DNA of 64,000 nucleotides from Clostridium sp. BJN0013 (lineage in GTDB: Bacteria > Bacillota > Clostridia > Clostridiales > Clostridiaceae): assembly GCF_040939125.1 (NCBI RefSeq), contig NZ_CP162495.1, positions 2,542,001 through 2,606,000 on the forward strand, written 5' to 3'. Of this stretch, positions 7,800 to 16,708 are shown one piece after another. How positions within the stretch are numbered: the stretch's first letter is position 1; each line of letters opens with the position of its first letter. A program made the position numbers and the translations under genes. The notes beneath the pieces are model-generated. The model saw only the letters and a list, made by a program, of their open reading frames with translations. It ran no database searches and was not told the DNA's origin.

Positions 7800-8990
7800 T
7801 TACAAAGTAGCATCCATTATACTAAAAATCGGCATAAGAGCCGCCATAACAAATATTCCTACAAATAAAGATAAAAATATTATTATAACAGGTTCTATAA
7901 CCTTAGTTAATTTTTTAAAACACCTATTTATATCGTTTTCAAACAACTCTTCAAGCTTACAAAATATTTCTTCCATTTCACCTGTTGTCTCACCTGTTTT
8001 AATGAGAGATAAAAATATTCTGTCATTTATCTGCAATCTACTTAAAGCATTATATATACCTTCTCCCTGCTCCATACATATTACACAATTTTCTACTTTT
8101 TTAGCTAAAATTCTACTTTCTAATAATTCTCCTGTAATTCTCAAAGCTTTAACTATATTTATTCCTGATTTCATAAGTATGGACATGGAAGAACATATTT
8201 TAAAAATAATTAAACTCATGTATATTTTCCCTAAATAAGGAGCTTTTATTTTAATATTTTCTAAAATTTTTTTTACTCTGTCATTTTTATTAAGCTTATA
8301 TAATAAAACCACTATTAAAATGGATGCCATACATATTTTTACATAATGATGTCTTAAAAATTCACAACTATATATGACTATTTTAGTTAAAAGAGGTACT
8401 TCACCCCCTCCAGCCACTATAATATCCACAAATTGGGGTATTATTTTAGTCATTAAAAATATCATTATAATCATACTCGTTATTAAAATTAACAGAGGAT
8501 ATGCAAGGGCACTCTTTACAGCAGACATTATATTATATTGTTTTTCATAATATAATGACAGTTTTTTTAATATTTCCTCTAATCTCCCTGATTCTTCTCC
8601 AATTTTAATCATCTCAATCATAAATTGTGGAAATATATTCTTAACTTTCTTCATACTTTCATGTACACTGTTTCCCTTTATAACATCTTCTTTCACAGCC
8701 TTTAAAGCCAATTTAAGCCTGCTTTTACTATGTTGAATTTCTAAAATTTCAAATGCCTTAAATAAAGGTATCCCTGTATTTAGCATAAGACTTAATTGAC
8801 TGCATAAAATGCTTATATCCAATATGTTGGTTCTTTTTAATAAAAATTCTCTATATTTTTTCACAAAAGCTTGCTTATATATAAAGTAATCTTTTTCTCT
8901 TAAATCATACTTTAATTTGTTAAAATTATATTCTTCACAATATCCGTTGATTTTTTTCCCATTTTTGTTAAGTGCCCAATATTTTATTAT
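7800..8990 (-). CDS. pilC: PilC/GspF-family inner-membrane platform protein; start codon unclear
   Basis: Two GspF domains and three or four membrane helices (for example PLLILITSMIIMIFLMTK and VIIIFLSLFVGIFVMAALM) identify the pilus assembly platform protein; GEESGRLEEIL and GETTGEMEEIF are the duplicated family motifs. A GTG at 8864 would give 354 residues, but the same frame stays open upstream and encodes KYWALNKNGKKINGY, the normal GspF N-terminus. No ATG, GTG or TTG exists in that extension. An ATA at 8990 behind AGGTG, or a one-base frameshift from the GTG at 9000 (MIKYNK then YWALNK), would restore about 396 residues. Confidence 0.85.
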   Translation of the reverse strand: MIKYWALNKNGKKINGYCEEYNFNKLKYDLREKDYFIYKQAFVKKYREFLLKRTNILDISILCSQLSLMLNTGIPLFKAFEILEIQHSKSRLKLALKAVKEDVIKGNSVHESMKKVKNIFPQFMIEMIKIGEESGRLEEILKKLSLYYEKQYNIMSAVKSALAYPLLILITSMIIMIFLMTKIIPQFVDIIVAGGGEVPLLTKIVIYSCEFLRHHYVKICMASILIVVLLYKLNKNDRVKKILENIKIKAPYLGKIYMSLIIFKICSSMSILMKSGINIVKALRITGELLESRILAKKVENCVICMEQGEGIYNALSRLQINDRIFLSLIKTGETTGEMEEIFCKLEELFENDINRCFKKLTKVIEPVIIIFLSLFVGIFVMAALMPIFSIMDATL

Positions 8991-9009
8991 ATTTTATCAC
9001 CTACTTTCA

Positions 9010-10506
9010 CTAAAAACTTATCCTCAGAAATTCTTCATAGGTGGTAATCCCTGATCTAATAAGTTGTATACAATTCTGTCTAAGTGAAACTATATTTGAT
9101 TTTCTAACCTTCTCTTCAATATTAGAAATATTACTTTTTAAACATCCTTTTTCAATATCACTACTATGAACTATTTCATAGATCACCGTTCTTCCCTTAT
9201 ATCCCACATAATTGCATTTTATGCACCCTTCTCCCCTATACAATACATCAGTAGAAAGTAAATTCAATTCTTTAACTTCTCTAGATGAAGGCACATATTT
9301 AGTCTTACAATGGGGACATATTTTTCTAACTAATCTCTGGGATATTATTCCTATTAATGCATCTTCAATAAAATATCCCGCTATTCCCATATCCTTGAGT
9401 CTTACTATGGATTCAAAGGCATCATTTGTATGAAGTGTGCTCATAACTAAATGCCCTGTTACTGCCGCCCTTATAGCTATATGTGCTGTTTCTTCATCTC
9501 GTATCTCTCCAAGCATTATTATATCTGGATCCTGCCTCAATATACTTCTAAGTCCCTGTGCAAAATCCAGTCCTATTTTACTGTTTACATTTACCTGATT
9601 TACATTGTCTACAGTATATTCCACAGGATCTTCTATGCTGACTATATTCTTTTCATATTTATTTATAGTATTTAGTATAGAATATAAAGTTGTAGATTTT
9701 CCAGAACCAGTAGGACCTACAGCTAAAATAAGTCCATGGCTTTTAGAAATCATATTTCTTATTTTTTTTTCATCTTCTTTTAAGAAACCCAGAGTATCCA
9801 AATGCTTTATACTTTCATCTTTATATAAGATTCTTATAACTATTTTTTCTCCATATATAGTAGGAAGTGTAGAAACTCTTAAATCATAGTTTAGTTTTTG
9901 TTTAACATACTTTATCTTGCCATCCTGAGGCATTCTCTTTTCTGCGATATTCATATCTGCCATTATTTTTATTCTGGCACATAAAAGTGGGTATACATTT
10001 AGAGGAATTTTTATATACTCTCCTATTATTCCATCTATTCTCATCCTTATAGTTACACTGCTTTGAAAGGGTTCTATATGCAGGTCACTGGCCCTTTCAT
10101 CTATGGCTTTATCTATTATGTAATTAATGGCCTTTACCACTGGAGAATTTTGAAATTTATTTCTGTAAGATGTGAAGTTTACTGTCAATTCTGAAATGTT
10201 TTTATTGAACTTTATGTCTTTTAAGGCATGATCTAAATTTTGTCTACAATAATAAGTATTTATTAACTGATATATTTTCTTTTGATTTGATCTAAAAAAT
10301 GATAATTCACTGCCCAATATAAATTTTAACTGTTCTATCAATGGAAAATTCAATTTCTTGCCTATGACTATCACAAATTTTTCATTAATTTTTTTTAAAG
10401 CTATCAAGCAATTATCTCTGGCTATCTCTTCTGGTATTTTTTTAACTATTTCTGTGTCTAAAACAATGTCTTCAATATTTATATATTCTAATTCCACAGA
10501 AAACAT
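9010..10506 (-). CDS. pilB: Pilus assembly / type II secretion ATPase
   Basis: This is a GspE/PilB hexameric ATPase that powers pilin polymerisation from the cytoplasmic face. Walker A is VGPTGSGKSTT (about residues 268-276 of the longest frame), the Asp box ASDLHIEP is near 143-150, LGEIRDEET is the Walker B region, and a zinc site is formed by CPHC (401-404) and CIKC (432-435). The ATG at 10506 is preferred because GAGAGG lies four bases upstream; a GTG four codons earlier overlaps that site. A weak promoter with TATAAT lies near 10544-10549. No retraction ATPase (PilT) gene is found nearby. Confidence 0.92.
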   Translation of the reverse strand: MFSVELEYINIEDIVLDTEIVKKIPEEIARDNCLIALKKINEKFVIVIGKKLNFPLIEQLKFILGSELSFFRSNQKKIYQLINTYYCRQNLDHALKDIKFNKNISELTVNFTSYRNKFQNSPVVKAINYIIDKAIDERASDLHIEPFQSSVTIRMRIDGIIGEYIKIPLNVYPLLCARIKIMADMNIAEKRMPQDGKIKYVKQKLNYDLRVSTLPTIYGEKIVIRILYKDESIKHLDTLGFLKEDEKKIRNMISKSHGLILAVGPTGSGKSTTLYSILNTINKYEKNIVSIEDPVEYTVDNVNQVNVNSKIGLDFAQGLRSILRQDPDIIMLGEIRDEETAHIAIRAAVTGHLVMSTLHTNDAFESIVRLKDMGIAGYFIEDALIGIISQRLVRKICPHCKTKYVPSSREVKELNLLSTDVLYRGEGCIKCNYVGYKGRTVIYEIVHSSDIEKGCLKSNISNIEEKVRKSNIVSLRQNCIQLIRSGITTYEEFLRISF

Positions 10507-10585
10507 TATACCTCTCACTTTCTATTAATTTAATATGCCTAAAATTATATCCAGTATGTAACTTTTTAAACATTCATTTTAAAAT

Positions 10586-10684
10586 TAAGTAATTCAGAGG
10601 TTCAGTTAGAGTTTGCTTATGAAAAATACTTATTTCCACTTTGAAGAAGATGGGAGTATTAGCTAATTGCCTCATGCGGATAAA
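10586..10684 (+). repeat. Dispersed two-module repeat, copy R1 (internally shortened)
   Basis: Begins AAGTAATTC as in module A of R3, shares GAGTTTG and TTAT with it, then jumps to module B (TTGAAGAAGATGGGAG, CTAATTGC, GCGGATAAA). The second arm of the module A hairpin is missing. It fills most of the gap between the 5' end of the pilus operon and the end of the lipoprotein gene. Confidence 0.75.
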
Positions 10685-10735
10685 AATAATAAAAAGTACA
10701 GTAAACAAATTTTTACAGTACTTTTTATTATTAGT
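10685..10735 (-). terminator. Terminator of the dapF-lipoprotein unit
   Basis: The inverted repeat AATAAAAAGTAC ... GTACTTTTTATT with an inner GTAAA/TTTAC pair directly follows the lipoprotein stop on the minus strand. The A- and T-rich arms make it potentially bidirectional. Confidence 0.8.
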
Positions 10736-11816
10736 TAAAGCTTATTTTACTCTTATTCCCATAGATATTATAATTTCCTTCATGATCCGATATAATATTT
10801 ATGGATTTTTCATATATATTATACATGAATATCTCTTCACTGCTTTCTTCATTTTGAAAACCTATAAAATACACATTACCTTCTTCATCTCTAGACATTT
10901 CTGAAGAAGTTTTAATATTTTTTGGAAAATCATATGTAATTCTTTTTAATTCATTATTATTGGGTGTAAATTTATAAAGTGCAGTATCCTTTTCCCCCAT
11001 GCTGGCAAAAAAGAATATAGTCCCATTTCCTTCATCTGACAAGGATTTATATATTTCTCTAAAATTATCACTTAAAAGTTTGAATTCCTTACTTTTATCT
11101 TCATAATAGTATAAATATAAACCCTCTCCTACTCTTGACAGAAATAACAAATTATTTCCTAAAGAGGTGAAATAAATACAATATCCTTTAGTATCTTCTA
11201 AATAAACTTCTTCCTTAGAGGTATTGAAATCATACATGTATATCTTATCAGAATTTTTTTTATTCTCTACACTGCCGTAATAAATTATTCTGTGATCATC
11301 AAGCCATGTATATAGATTACCTGAAACTAATACCTCAGAGTTAAGTTTCAAATATTTTTTACTTTTTAAATCATATATTTTCATTCCCTGCGCACTATCT
11401 GGGGAATTACTTTTAAAGGTTCTATAGGCAATTTTATCTCCAGAAGAGTTTAATTTTATATCCATAGCAGAAAAAAAATCCTTAATTTCACTTTTTATTC
11501 CCTTATCTATTATTACTATTTTATTATTACTAGATTGTCCTCTCTTATCCATATTAACTAAATACACATAAACAGATTTTTCTTTATCATATACTATCTG
11601 TGTTACATCATCAATTGTTCCATTCTCATATAATTGATAATTATCAACATTGTACACCTTTTTTTTATTTTCATTGCTTTCAATTATAATGGTATTAGAA
11701 TAATTAGATATTTCTACTTTCTCAATTTTATCTTCATTTTTATTGCCACATCCGGTTAAAGTAACATTCATAACAAGCAGTACCATAAAAAGTATGATTT
11801 TTTTTAAATATTGCAT
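10731..11816 (-). CDS. Predicted lipoprotein with beta-propeller-like repeats
   Basis: The 361-residue protein starts with a lipoprotein signal: basic start, hydrophobic stretch ILFMVLLVMNVTL and lipobox LTGC at about residues 20-23. The rest is made of beta-strand-rich repeats ending in patterns such as YLVNMDK, KIYDLKSKKYLKL, IYMYDFNTSKEEVYL and LYYYEDKSKEFKLL, which resemble TolB/WD40-like blades. It should be anchored on the outer face of the membrane. Its start codon shares one base with the dapF stop (TAATG), so it is co-translated with dapF. Function unknown. Confidence 0.8.
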   Translation of the reverse strand: MQYLKKIILFMVLLVMNVTLTGCGNKNEDKIEKVEISNYSNTIIIESNENKKKVYNVDNYQLYENGTIDDVTQIVYDKEKSVYVYLVNMDKRGQSSNNKIVIIDKGIKSEIKDFFSAMDIKLNSSGDKIAYRTFKSNSPDSAQGMKIYDLKSKKYLKLNSEVLVSGNLYTWLDDHRIIYYGSVENKKNSDKIYMYDFNTSKEEVYLEDTKGYCIYFTSLGNNLLFLSRVGEGLYLYYYEDKSKEFKLLSDNFREIYKSLSDEGNGTIFFFASMGEKDTALYKFTPNNNELKRITYDFPKNIKTSSEMSRDEEGNVYFIGFQNEESSEEIFMYNIYEKSINIISDHEGNYNIYGNKSKISFN

Positions 11817-12640
11817 TAAATATCATATTCCCCTTTAAAACAAACTACTGCCGCCCCTGTCATGAATACATTATTATTCTTTTTTATTTCTATTAAAAGT
11901 ATTCCTCCTGGAACTGTAACTTTAACTTTTTCTTCTGTAAGTCCTATTTTATGTGCAGCTACAACACATGCACAACTTCCTGTGCCACAAGCTAAAGTAG
12001 GTCCAGCACCTCTCTCCCAAGTTTTTACTTTCACCTCTTTCTTGTTTACAATTTCACAAAAATTAACATTGGTTCCCTGAGTAAATATAGGGTACTTTTC
12101 AATGTATTTTCCCTCAGCTACATCATAATCTTTAAGCTTACCAAATATAACTGTATGAGGAACTCCCATAAATAAAGTAGTTATAATATACCTTTTACCT
12201 TTAATTTCTACTTCTTTTTCTATAACTTCTTCTTTAAATTCAACAGGTACTTTTTCTGGAACAAAAGAAGGTATTCCCATATCAATGGTAACTTCTTCTA
12301 CTTTCCCATTTTTTATAGTTAAAAAAGCCTCTTTTATTCCATCTCCTGTTTCAATTTTTAAAGCCGTATCCTTTACTAAATTCTCCTCCCATACATATTT
12401 TGCAAAACATCTTATCCCATTTCCACACATAGAGGCATAAGAACCATCTGAATTTATTATTACCATTTTAATAGGCGCAATATTACTATTTCTTACTATT
12501 AATATTCCATCTGCCCCTATACTAAAATGTCTATTACAAAGCCTTAAACCAAGCTCTTCTTCTTTTCCTAAAAATCTATTTTCTCTATCGTCAATGACTA
12601 TAAAGTCATTTCCTGTTCCATGCATTTTAGTAAATTTCAT
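11816..12640 (-). CDS. dapF: Diaminopimelate epimerase
   Basis: DapF converts LL- to meso-diaminopimelate, the lysine and peptidoglycan precursor. The two catalytic cysteines sit in SMCGNGIRC and LACGTGSCA, and the N-terminus MKFTKMHGTGNDFIVIDD is diagnostic. The 274-residue length is standard. An AGGAGGGTG site precedes the ATG. The MurE in this window carries the DNPR motif for meso-DAP, so the two enzymes serve the same wall chemistry. It is divergent from rqcH. Confidence 0.98.
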   Translation of the reverse strand: MKFTKMHGTGNDFIVIDDRENRFLGKEEELGLRLCNRHFSIGADGILIVRNSNIAPIKMVIINSDGSYASMCGNGIRCFAKYVWEENLVKDTALKIETGDGIKEAFLTIKNGKVEEVTIDMGIPSFVPEKVPVEFKEEVIEKEVEIKGKRYIITTLFMGVPHTVIFGKLKDYDVAEGKYIEKYPIFTQGTNVNFCEIVNKKEVKVKTWERGAGPTLACGTGSCACVVAAHKIGLTEEKVKVTVPGGILLIEIKKNNNVFMTGAAVVCFKGEYDI

Positions 12641-12731
12641 TCTAAGATTTCACCCTCCTATAAAAATACACTAAATATTTCAAATTAAGTTTACTACTGT
12701 ATTAACCTTTTATCAACAATAATTTTGTAAC

Positions 12732-12760
12732 TTTATTTTAAAAATTTAAAATGATATAAT
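12732..12760 (+). promoter_or_regulatory. Possible sigma-A promoter for rqcH
   Basis: A perfect -10 (TATAAT, 12755-12760) lies 17 bases after TTTATT, a weak -35. It is about 37 bases before the rqcH start. Confidence 0.4.
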
Positions 12761-12796
12761 CAATTAGATATACAACTATATGAGAGGATGAACAAT

Positions 12797-14542
12797 ATGG
12801 CCTTAGATGGTATTTTTATACATAGCATTTTACAAGAATTAAAATTAAAGTTACTAGGAGGAAAGGTTGAAAAGGTCAATCAACCTGAAAAAGATGAAAT
12901 AACATTAACTGTTAGAAATGAAAAAACAGTCCATAAATTATTGATAAGTTCCAGTTCAATATATCCTAAAATACACCTTACATATAAAAATAAAAAAAAT
13001 CCAATGCAGCCTCCTATGTTTTGTATGATTTTAAGAAAATATTTGAATTCATCAAAATTAATTAACATATCTCAATTGGATACAGATAGGGTAATATTCC
13101 TAGACTTTCAAAGTTTGAATGAATTAGGTTTTGACAACATATATACTTTAGTTGTAGAAATAATGGGAAAACACAGTAATATAACTTTAATTCGTAAAAA
13201 AGACACTATGATTATGGATAGTATAAAACATATAACACCTGAAATTAATTCTATCAGATCCTTATTTCCTGGAATTAAATATATTTTTCCACCTATTTCT
13301 AATAAATTAAATCCTTTTTGCTGTAAAAGAGAAGAATTCAAACATGTAGTGCAAAACATGAAATTCCTGGATAATAAATCTTTTTCTAAAATATTTACAG
13401 GTGTAAGTACTTCTTTTTCGAAAGAATTATATCATATGCTATCTGAATTAAAATTATCTCAACTAGATATTTTTAAAGAATCAACTATAACTGTCTTACA
13501 TAGCTTCTGCAACAAAATCTTTTCTCAGTTTAAAAATAATGAGTTTTATTTTGTCTATTATACTAAAGATGGAAAAATGAAAGACTTCTACTGTAGTAAA
13601 TTAACTTATCTAAATGATTATGAAGAAGTACATTATTCCACTCCATCTAAGCTTATAGATGATTTTTATTACGAAAAAGATATGGCAGACAGATTAAATA
13701 GCAAAAGTTCTGATATGCAAAAGTTGATAAATATAAACTTAGAGCGCTGCAATAAAAAAATTAAAATTTTAATAGAAAATTTAAAAGATTGTAAAAATAA
13801 AGATATATACAGAATACATGGAGAATTACTTACCTCAAATATTTACAATATACATAAGGGAGACTCTCATATAAAAGTTCAAAATTATTACAGTGATACA
13901 CTAGAATATATGAGCATAAAATTAGATATAAACAAGACACCTTCTGAAAATATTCAAAGCTATTTTAAAAAATATAATAAATTAAAGAAAACAGAAAAAG
14001 CAGCTGAAGAACAATTAAAAATAGCTAAAGAAGAAATTGAATACCTAAATTCTGTATTTATAAATATAAAAAATTCTGACAGTTATGATCATATTGAAGA
14101 AATAAAAAGAGAACTTATGGAAACAGGATATATTAAATTTAAAAAATCAACAAATAAGAAAAAAACTAAAGCTTTCAAACCTGCAAAGTTTATATCAAGT
14201 GACGGTATAGAAATATACGTAGGTAAAAACAACCTACAAAATGACTACCTTACTTTAAAATTTGCAGACAAAAGAGACTTATGGTTTCATACAAAAAATA
14301 CTGCGGGTTCCCATGTAATAGTAAAAAATTTTGGTAAAGTTCCAGACAAAACTCTGGAAGAGGCTGCCAGTCTTGCTGCCTATTATAGCAAGGCCCGAAA
14401 TTCTTCAAAAGTAGCTGTAGATTATACGGAGGTTAGAAATACGCATAGGCCAAATGGAGCTAAACCTGGAATGGTAATATATTACTCCAATAAAACTATA
14501 TATATAACCCCTGAGAAACCTTCTATTGAGCAAATAGACTAA
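12797..14542 (+). CDS. rqcH: Ribosome quality control protein RqcH (NFACT/Rqc2 family)
   Basis: The 581-residue protein begins MALDGIFIHSILQEL, the NFACT-N domain, has a coiled-coil middle (about 370-440) and ends with the NFACT-R region DLWFHTKNTAGSHVIVKN. RqcH binds stalled 50S subunits carrying peptidyl-tRNA and adds C-terminal alanine tails that mark nascent chains for decay. The family was once annotated as fibronectin-binding protein. The ATG at 12797 is preferred because GAGAGG lies nine bases upstream; the ATG at 12788 touches that site. The partner YlmH is encoded about 5 kb downstream on the other strand. Confidence 0.96.
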   Translation: MALDGIFIHSILQELKLKLLGGKVEKVNQPEKDEITLTVRNEKTVHKLLISSSSIYPKIHLTYKNKKNPMQPPMFCMILRKYLNSSKLINISQLDTDRVIFLDFQSLNELGFDNIYTLVVEIMGKHSNITLIRKKDTMIMDSIKHITPEINSIRSLFPGIKYIFPPISNKLNPFCCKREEFKHVVQNMKFLDNKSFSKIFTGVSTSFSKELYHMLSELKLSQLDIFKESTITVLHSFCNKIFSQFKNNEFYFVYYTKDGKMKDFYCSKLTYLNDYEEVHYSTPSKLIDDFYYEKDMADRLNSKSSDMQKLININLERCNKKIKILIENLKDCKNKDIYRIHGELLTSNIYNIHKGDSHIKVQNYYSDTLEYMSIKLDINKTPSENIQSYFKKYNKLKKTEKAAEEQLKIAKEEIEYLNSVFINIKNSDSYDHIEEIKRELMETGYIKFKKSTNKKKTKAFKPAKFISSDGIEIYVGKNNLQNDYLTLKFADKRDLWFHTKNTAGSHVIVKNFGKVPDKTLEEAASLAAYYSKARNSSKVAVDYTEVRNTHRPNGAKPGMVIYYSNKTIYITPEKPSIEQID

Positions 14543-14564
14543 AATTCAAAAATTCATGAAAAAC

Positions 14565-14593
14565 TTGCAATCCCCTATAAACTATCTTATAAT
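14565..14593 (+). promoter_or_regulatory. Sigma-A promoter of the pyrR-uraA operon
   Basis: TTGCAA (14565-14570), a 17-base spacer and TATAAT (14588-14593). This is the best promoter in the window and starts transcription just ahead of the PyrR attenuator. Confidence 0.85.
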
Positions 14594-14610
14594 TAATTAG
14601 AAATTTAATA

Positions 14611-14695
14611 TCCTTTAAAGTGATCCCGTGAGGTCAATAAGGCAATTAAAATAGGTACTTTTATGCCCTCTCGTTTGGAGAAGGGCTTTTTTATT
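14611..14695 (+). promoter_or_regulatory. PyrR-type transcription attenuator
   Basis: The leader contains a PyrR-binding-loop-like stretch (TGATCCCGTGAGGTCAATAAGG, in two parts around 14621-14642) followed by a terminator hairpin GCCCTCTC gtttg GAGAAGGGC and a T run (14664-14695). In this family UMP-bound PyrR stabilises the binding hairpin and lets the terminator form, reducing expression when pyrimidines are plentiful. It directly precedes pyrR itself, as in Bacillus. Confidence 0.85.
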
Positions 14696-14727
14696 TAGTT
14701 AAAACACAATATGAGGAGGTGAAATTA

Positions 14728-15261
14728 TTGAAATTAAAAGCACTTATACTTGATGAAAAAGCTATAAACAGAACTTTGACTAGAATATCCCATGAAATAA
14801 TAGAAAAAAACAAAGGTGCAGAAGATATAGTACTTGTGGGTATAAAGAGAAGGGGATATCCTCTGGCAAAGAGACTATCAGAAAATATTTATAAAATTGA
14901 AAAACTTAAGTTAAAAGTGGAAAGTGTAGATATCAGTCTTTACAGAGATGACTTAAGCCGATTATCCAAGCAGCCTATCATAAGAGAATCACACCCAATA
15001 GATGTAGAAGATAAAAAGATAATATTAGTAGATGATGTAATTTATACTGGAAGGACTGCAAGGGCTGCAATAGATGCAATAATACATTCTGGAAGACCAA
15101 AATTAATACAGCTGGCTGTATTAATTGATAGAGGTCATAGAGAACTTCCTATAAGAGCTGACTATGTAGGTAAAAATATTCCTACATCTAGAAATGAAAT
15201 AGTCTCTGTAGAAATTTCAGAAATAGATAAATATAATTCAGTAAAAATATATGAAGTTTAA
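14728..15261 (+). CDS. pyrR: PyrR bifunctional regulator / uracil phosphoribosyltransferase
   Basis: The protein has the PRPP-binding signature [12 protein letters not shown] and the PyrR body ([30 protein letters not shown]). PyrR binds the attenuator in pyr mRNA and also makes UMP from uracil and PRPP. The start chosen is TTG at 14728, eight bases after GAGGAGG; a GTG at 14719 lies inside the ribosome site, so it is unlikely. That gives 177 residues, the normal length. Only the uracil permease follows, so the de novo pyr genes must be elsewhere. Confidence 0.97.
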   Translation: MKLKALILDEKAINRTLTRISHEIIEKNKGAEDIVLVGIKRRGYPLAKRLSENIYKIEKLKLKVESVDISLYRDDLSRLSKQPIIRESHPIDVEDKKIILVDDVIYTGRTARAAIDAIIHSGRPKLIQLAVLIDRGHRELPIRADYVGKNIPTSRNEIVSVEISEIDKYNSVKIYEV

Positions 15262-15291
15262 AGTTTTTAAAATAATGGAGAGTGTTTGTAA

Positions 15292-16584
15292 ATGAAAAAT
15301 TATGTAGACGTAGAAGAAAAACTACCCTTAAAGATTACCCTGCCATTGAGTTTTCAACATTTGTTTGCCATGGTAGGAGCTACTATACTTGTACCAATAC
15401 TTACAGGTATGAGTCCATCCATTGCTTTATTTTGCAGTGGTGTAGGAACTCTTTTGTATATACTCTGTACTAAAGCCAAGCTTCCTGCATATATAGGTTC
15501 CTCTTTTGCCTTTATAACTCCAATACTTATAGCTTCAAAAAATTATGGACCGGAAGCTATGCTTTCTGGTGTAATAGCTTCTGGATTGGTTTATATAATT
15601 GTAGCAATTATAATAAAACTTTGTGGTGTAAATTGGCTCAACAGAGCTCTTCCCCCTGTAGTTGTAGGTTCTATAGTTATAGTTATAGGATTAGGTCTTG
15701 CAGGTACAGCTATAAATTGGGCTGGATTTAATCCATCTTTTGTAAACGATCAAATGCAAAATGTTCCAAGGTGGGCCTGGATAACAGTCTCAGTAGTTAC
15801 ACTAGCTGTAGGAGTAATTGGAAGTATGTATTTTAGGGGTTTTCTTGCTGTAATACCTATACTGGTAGCTATGATAGTAGGTTATACACTCTCACTGGTT
15901 TTAGGTATTATACCTAAACAAGCTATAGATTCTATATTATCCAGTACTTTCTTTAAAGTACCTGCTTTTATGTTTCCTAGGTTTAATATAAATGCCATGC
16001 TGCTTATGGCTCCCATTGCCTTCGTTACTCTGGCAGAACATATAGGTCATGTCTACGTAACCAACAATGTAGTTGGCAGAGACTTTACAAAGGAGCCAGG
16101 TCTTCACAGATCTATACTGGGAGACGGTGTAGCCACAATGTTTGCAGGTTTTACAGGAGGACCTCCAAACACAACTTACGGAGAAAACATAGGTGTTATG
16201 GCTATAACTAAAGTATATAGTGTATGGATTATAGGAGGTGCTGCAATAATAGCTATAGTTTTATCCTTTATAGGACCTGTGGCCACTCTTATTGAGAATA
16301 TGCCCATACCTGTAATAGGCGGAGTAAGTATATTGCTCTTTGGTATAATAGCATCTTCTGGTTTTAGAATATTTGTAGAGGATAAAATAGATTTTAGCAA
16401 AAATAGAAACCTTATATTGGCTTCTGTCATAATAGTAATAGGCATAGGGGGAGCTTCTTTAGATTTTACCTTGGGAGGTTCTCCGGTACAAATATCTGGA
16501 GTTGCACTTTCAACTATTATAGGAATAATATTAAATTTAATACTACCCGAACAAAGTGCTGCAGAATTAAAAAACTCAAATTAA
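15292..16584 (+). CDS. uraA: Uracil permease
   Basis: The 430-residue membrane protein of the NCS2 family shows the UraA/PyrP pattern: PLSFQHLFAMVGATILVP at the start, the QH motif, and FVTLAEHIGHVYVTNN and GFTGGPPNTTYGENIGVM, which carry the substrate- and proton-coupling Glu residues. About 14 hydrophobic segments are visible. It imports uracil by proton symport for salvage. GGAGAG lies ahead of the ATG. It shares the PyrR-controlled transcript with pyrR and ends at a strong terminator. Confidence 0.97.
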   Translation: MKNYVDVEEKLPLKITLPLSFQHLFAMVGATILVPILTGMSPSIALFCSGVGTLLYILCTKAKLPAYIGSSFAFITPILIASKNYGPEAMLSGVIASGLVYIIVAIIIKLCGVNWLNRALPPVVVGSIVIVIGLGLAGTAINWAGFNPSFVNDQMQNVPRWAWITVSVVTLAVGVIGSMYFRGFLAVIPILVAMIVGYTLSLVLGIIPKQAIDSILSSTFFKVPAFMFPRFNINAMLLMAPIAFVTLAEHIGHVYVTNNVVGRDFTKEPGLHRSILGDGVATMFAGFTGGPPNTTYGENIGVMAITKVYSVWIIGGAAIIAIVLSFIGPVATLIENMPIPVIGGVSILLFGIIASSGFRIFVEDKIDFSKNRNLILASVIIVIGIGGASLDFTLGGSPVQISGVALSTIIGIILNLILPEQSAAELKNSN

Positions 16585-16591
16585 AAATTTA

Positions 16592-16639
16592 AAGATGAAG
16601 TGTGGTGAATTTAAAAGGCATACTACCACACTTCATCTT
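16592..16639 (+). terminator. Terminator after uraA
   Basis: A 15-bp perfect inverted repeat (AAGATGAAGTGTGGT / ACCACACTTCATCTT) closes the pyrR-uraA unit. The T run is short, so it may also act as an RNA-stabilising hairpin. Repeat R2 starts immediately after it. Confidence 0.75.
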
Positions 16640-16641
16640 CC

Positions 16642-16708
16642 TCAAGTGCTTAATATACCTGACTTTGAAGAAGATGGGAGTATTAACTAATTGCCACCTT
16701 TGGATAAA
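16642..16708 (+). repeat. Dispersed two-module repeat, copy R2 (mainly module B)
   Basis: Holds a short remnant (CAAGT) then module B nearly identical to R1: TTGAAGAAGATGGGAG, CTAATTGCC, TTTGGATAAA. Its last 22 bases overlap the 3' end of the convergent pseudouridine synthase gene and provide that gene's stop codon. Confidence 0.8.

Noticed and set aside
7795-8238. Plus-strand frame of 147 codons opposite pilC
   Set aside because: Antisense to a GspF-family gene whose protein is clear; codon pattern fits the minus strand.
10519-10730. Possible c-di-GMP riboswitch upstream of the pilus operon
   Set aside because: In C. difficile such a switch precedes a pilin operon, so it was sought, but no conserved core of class I or II can be read; the gap holds the repeat R1 and a weak promoter.
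14543-14727. Other riboswitch in the pyrR leader
   Set aside because: The PyrR-binding stretch, terminator and the following pyrR gene explain the region.
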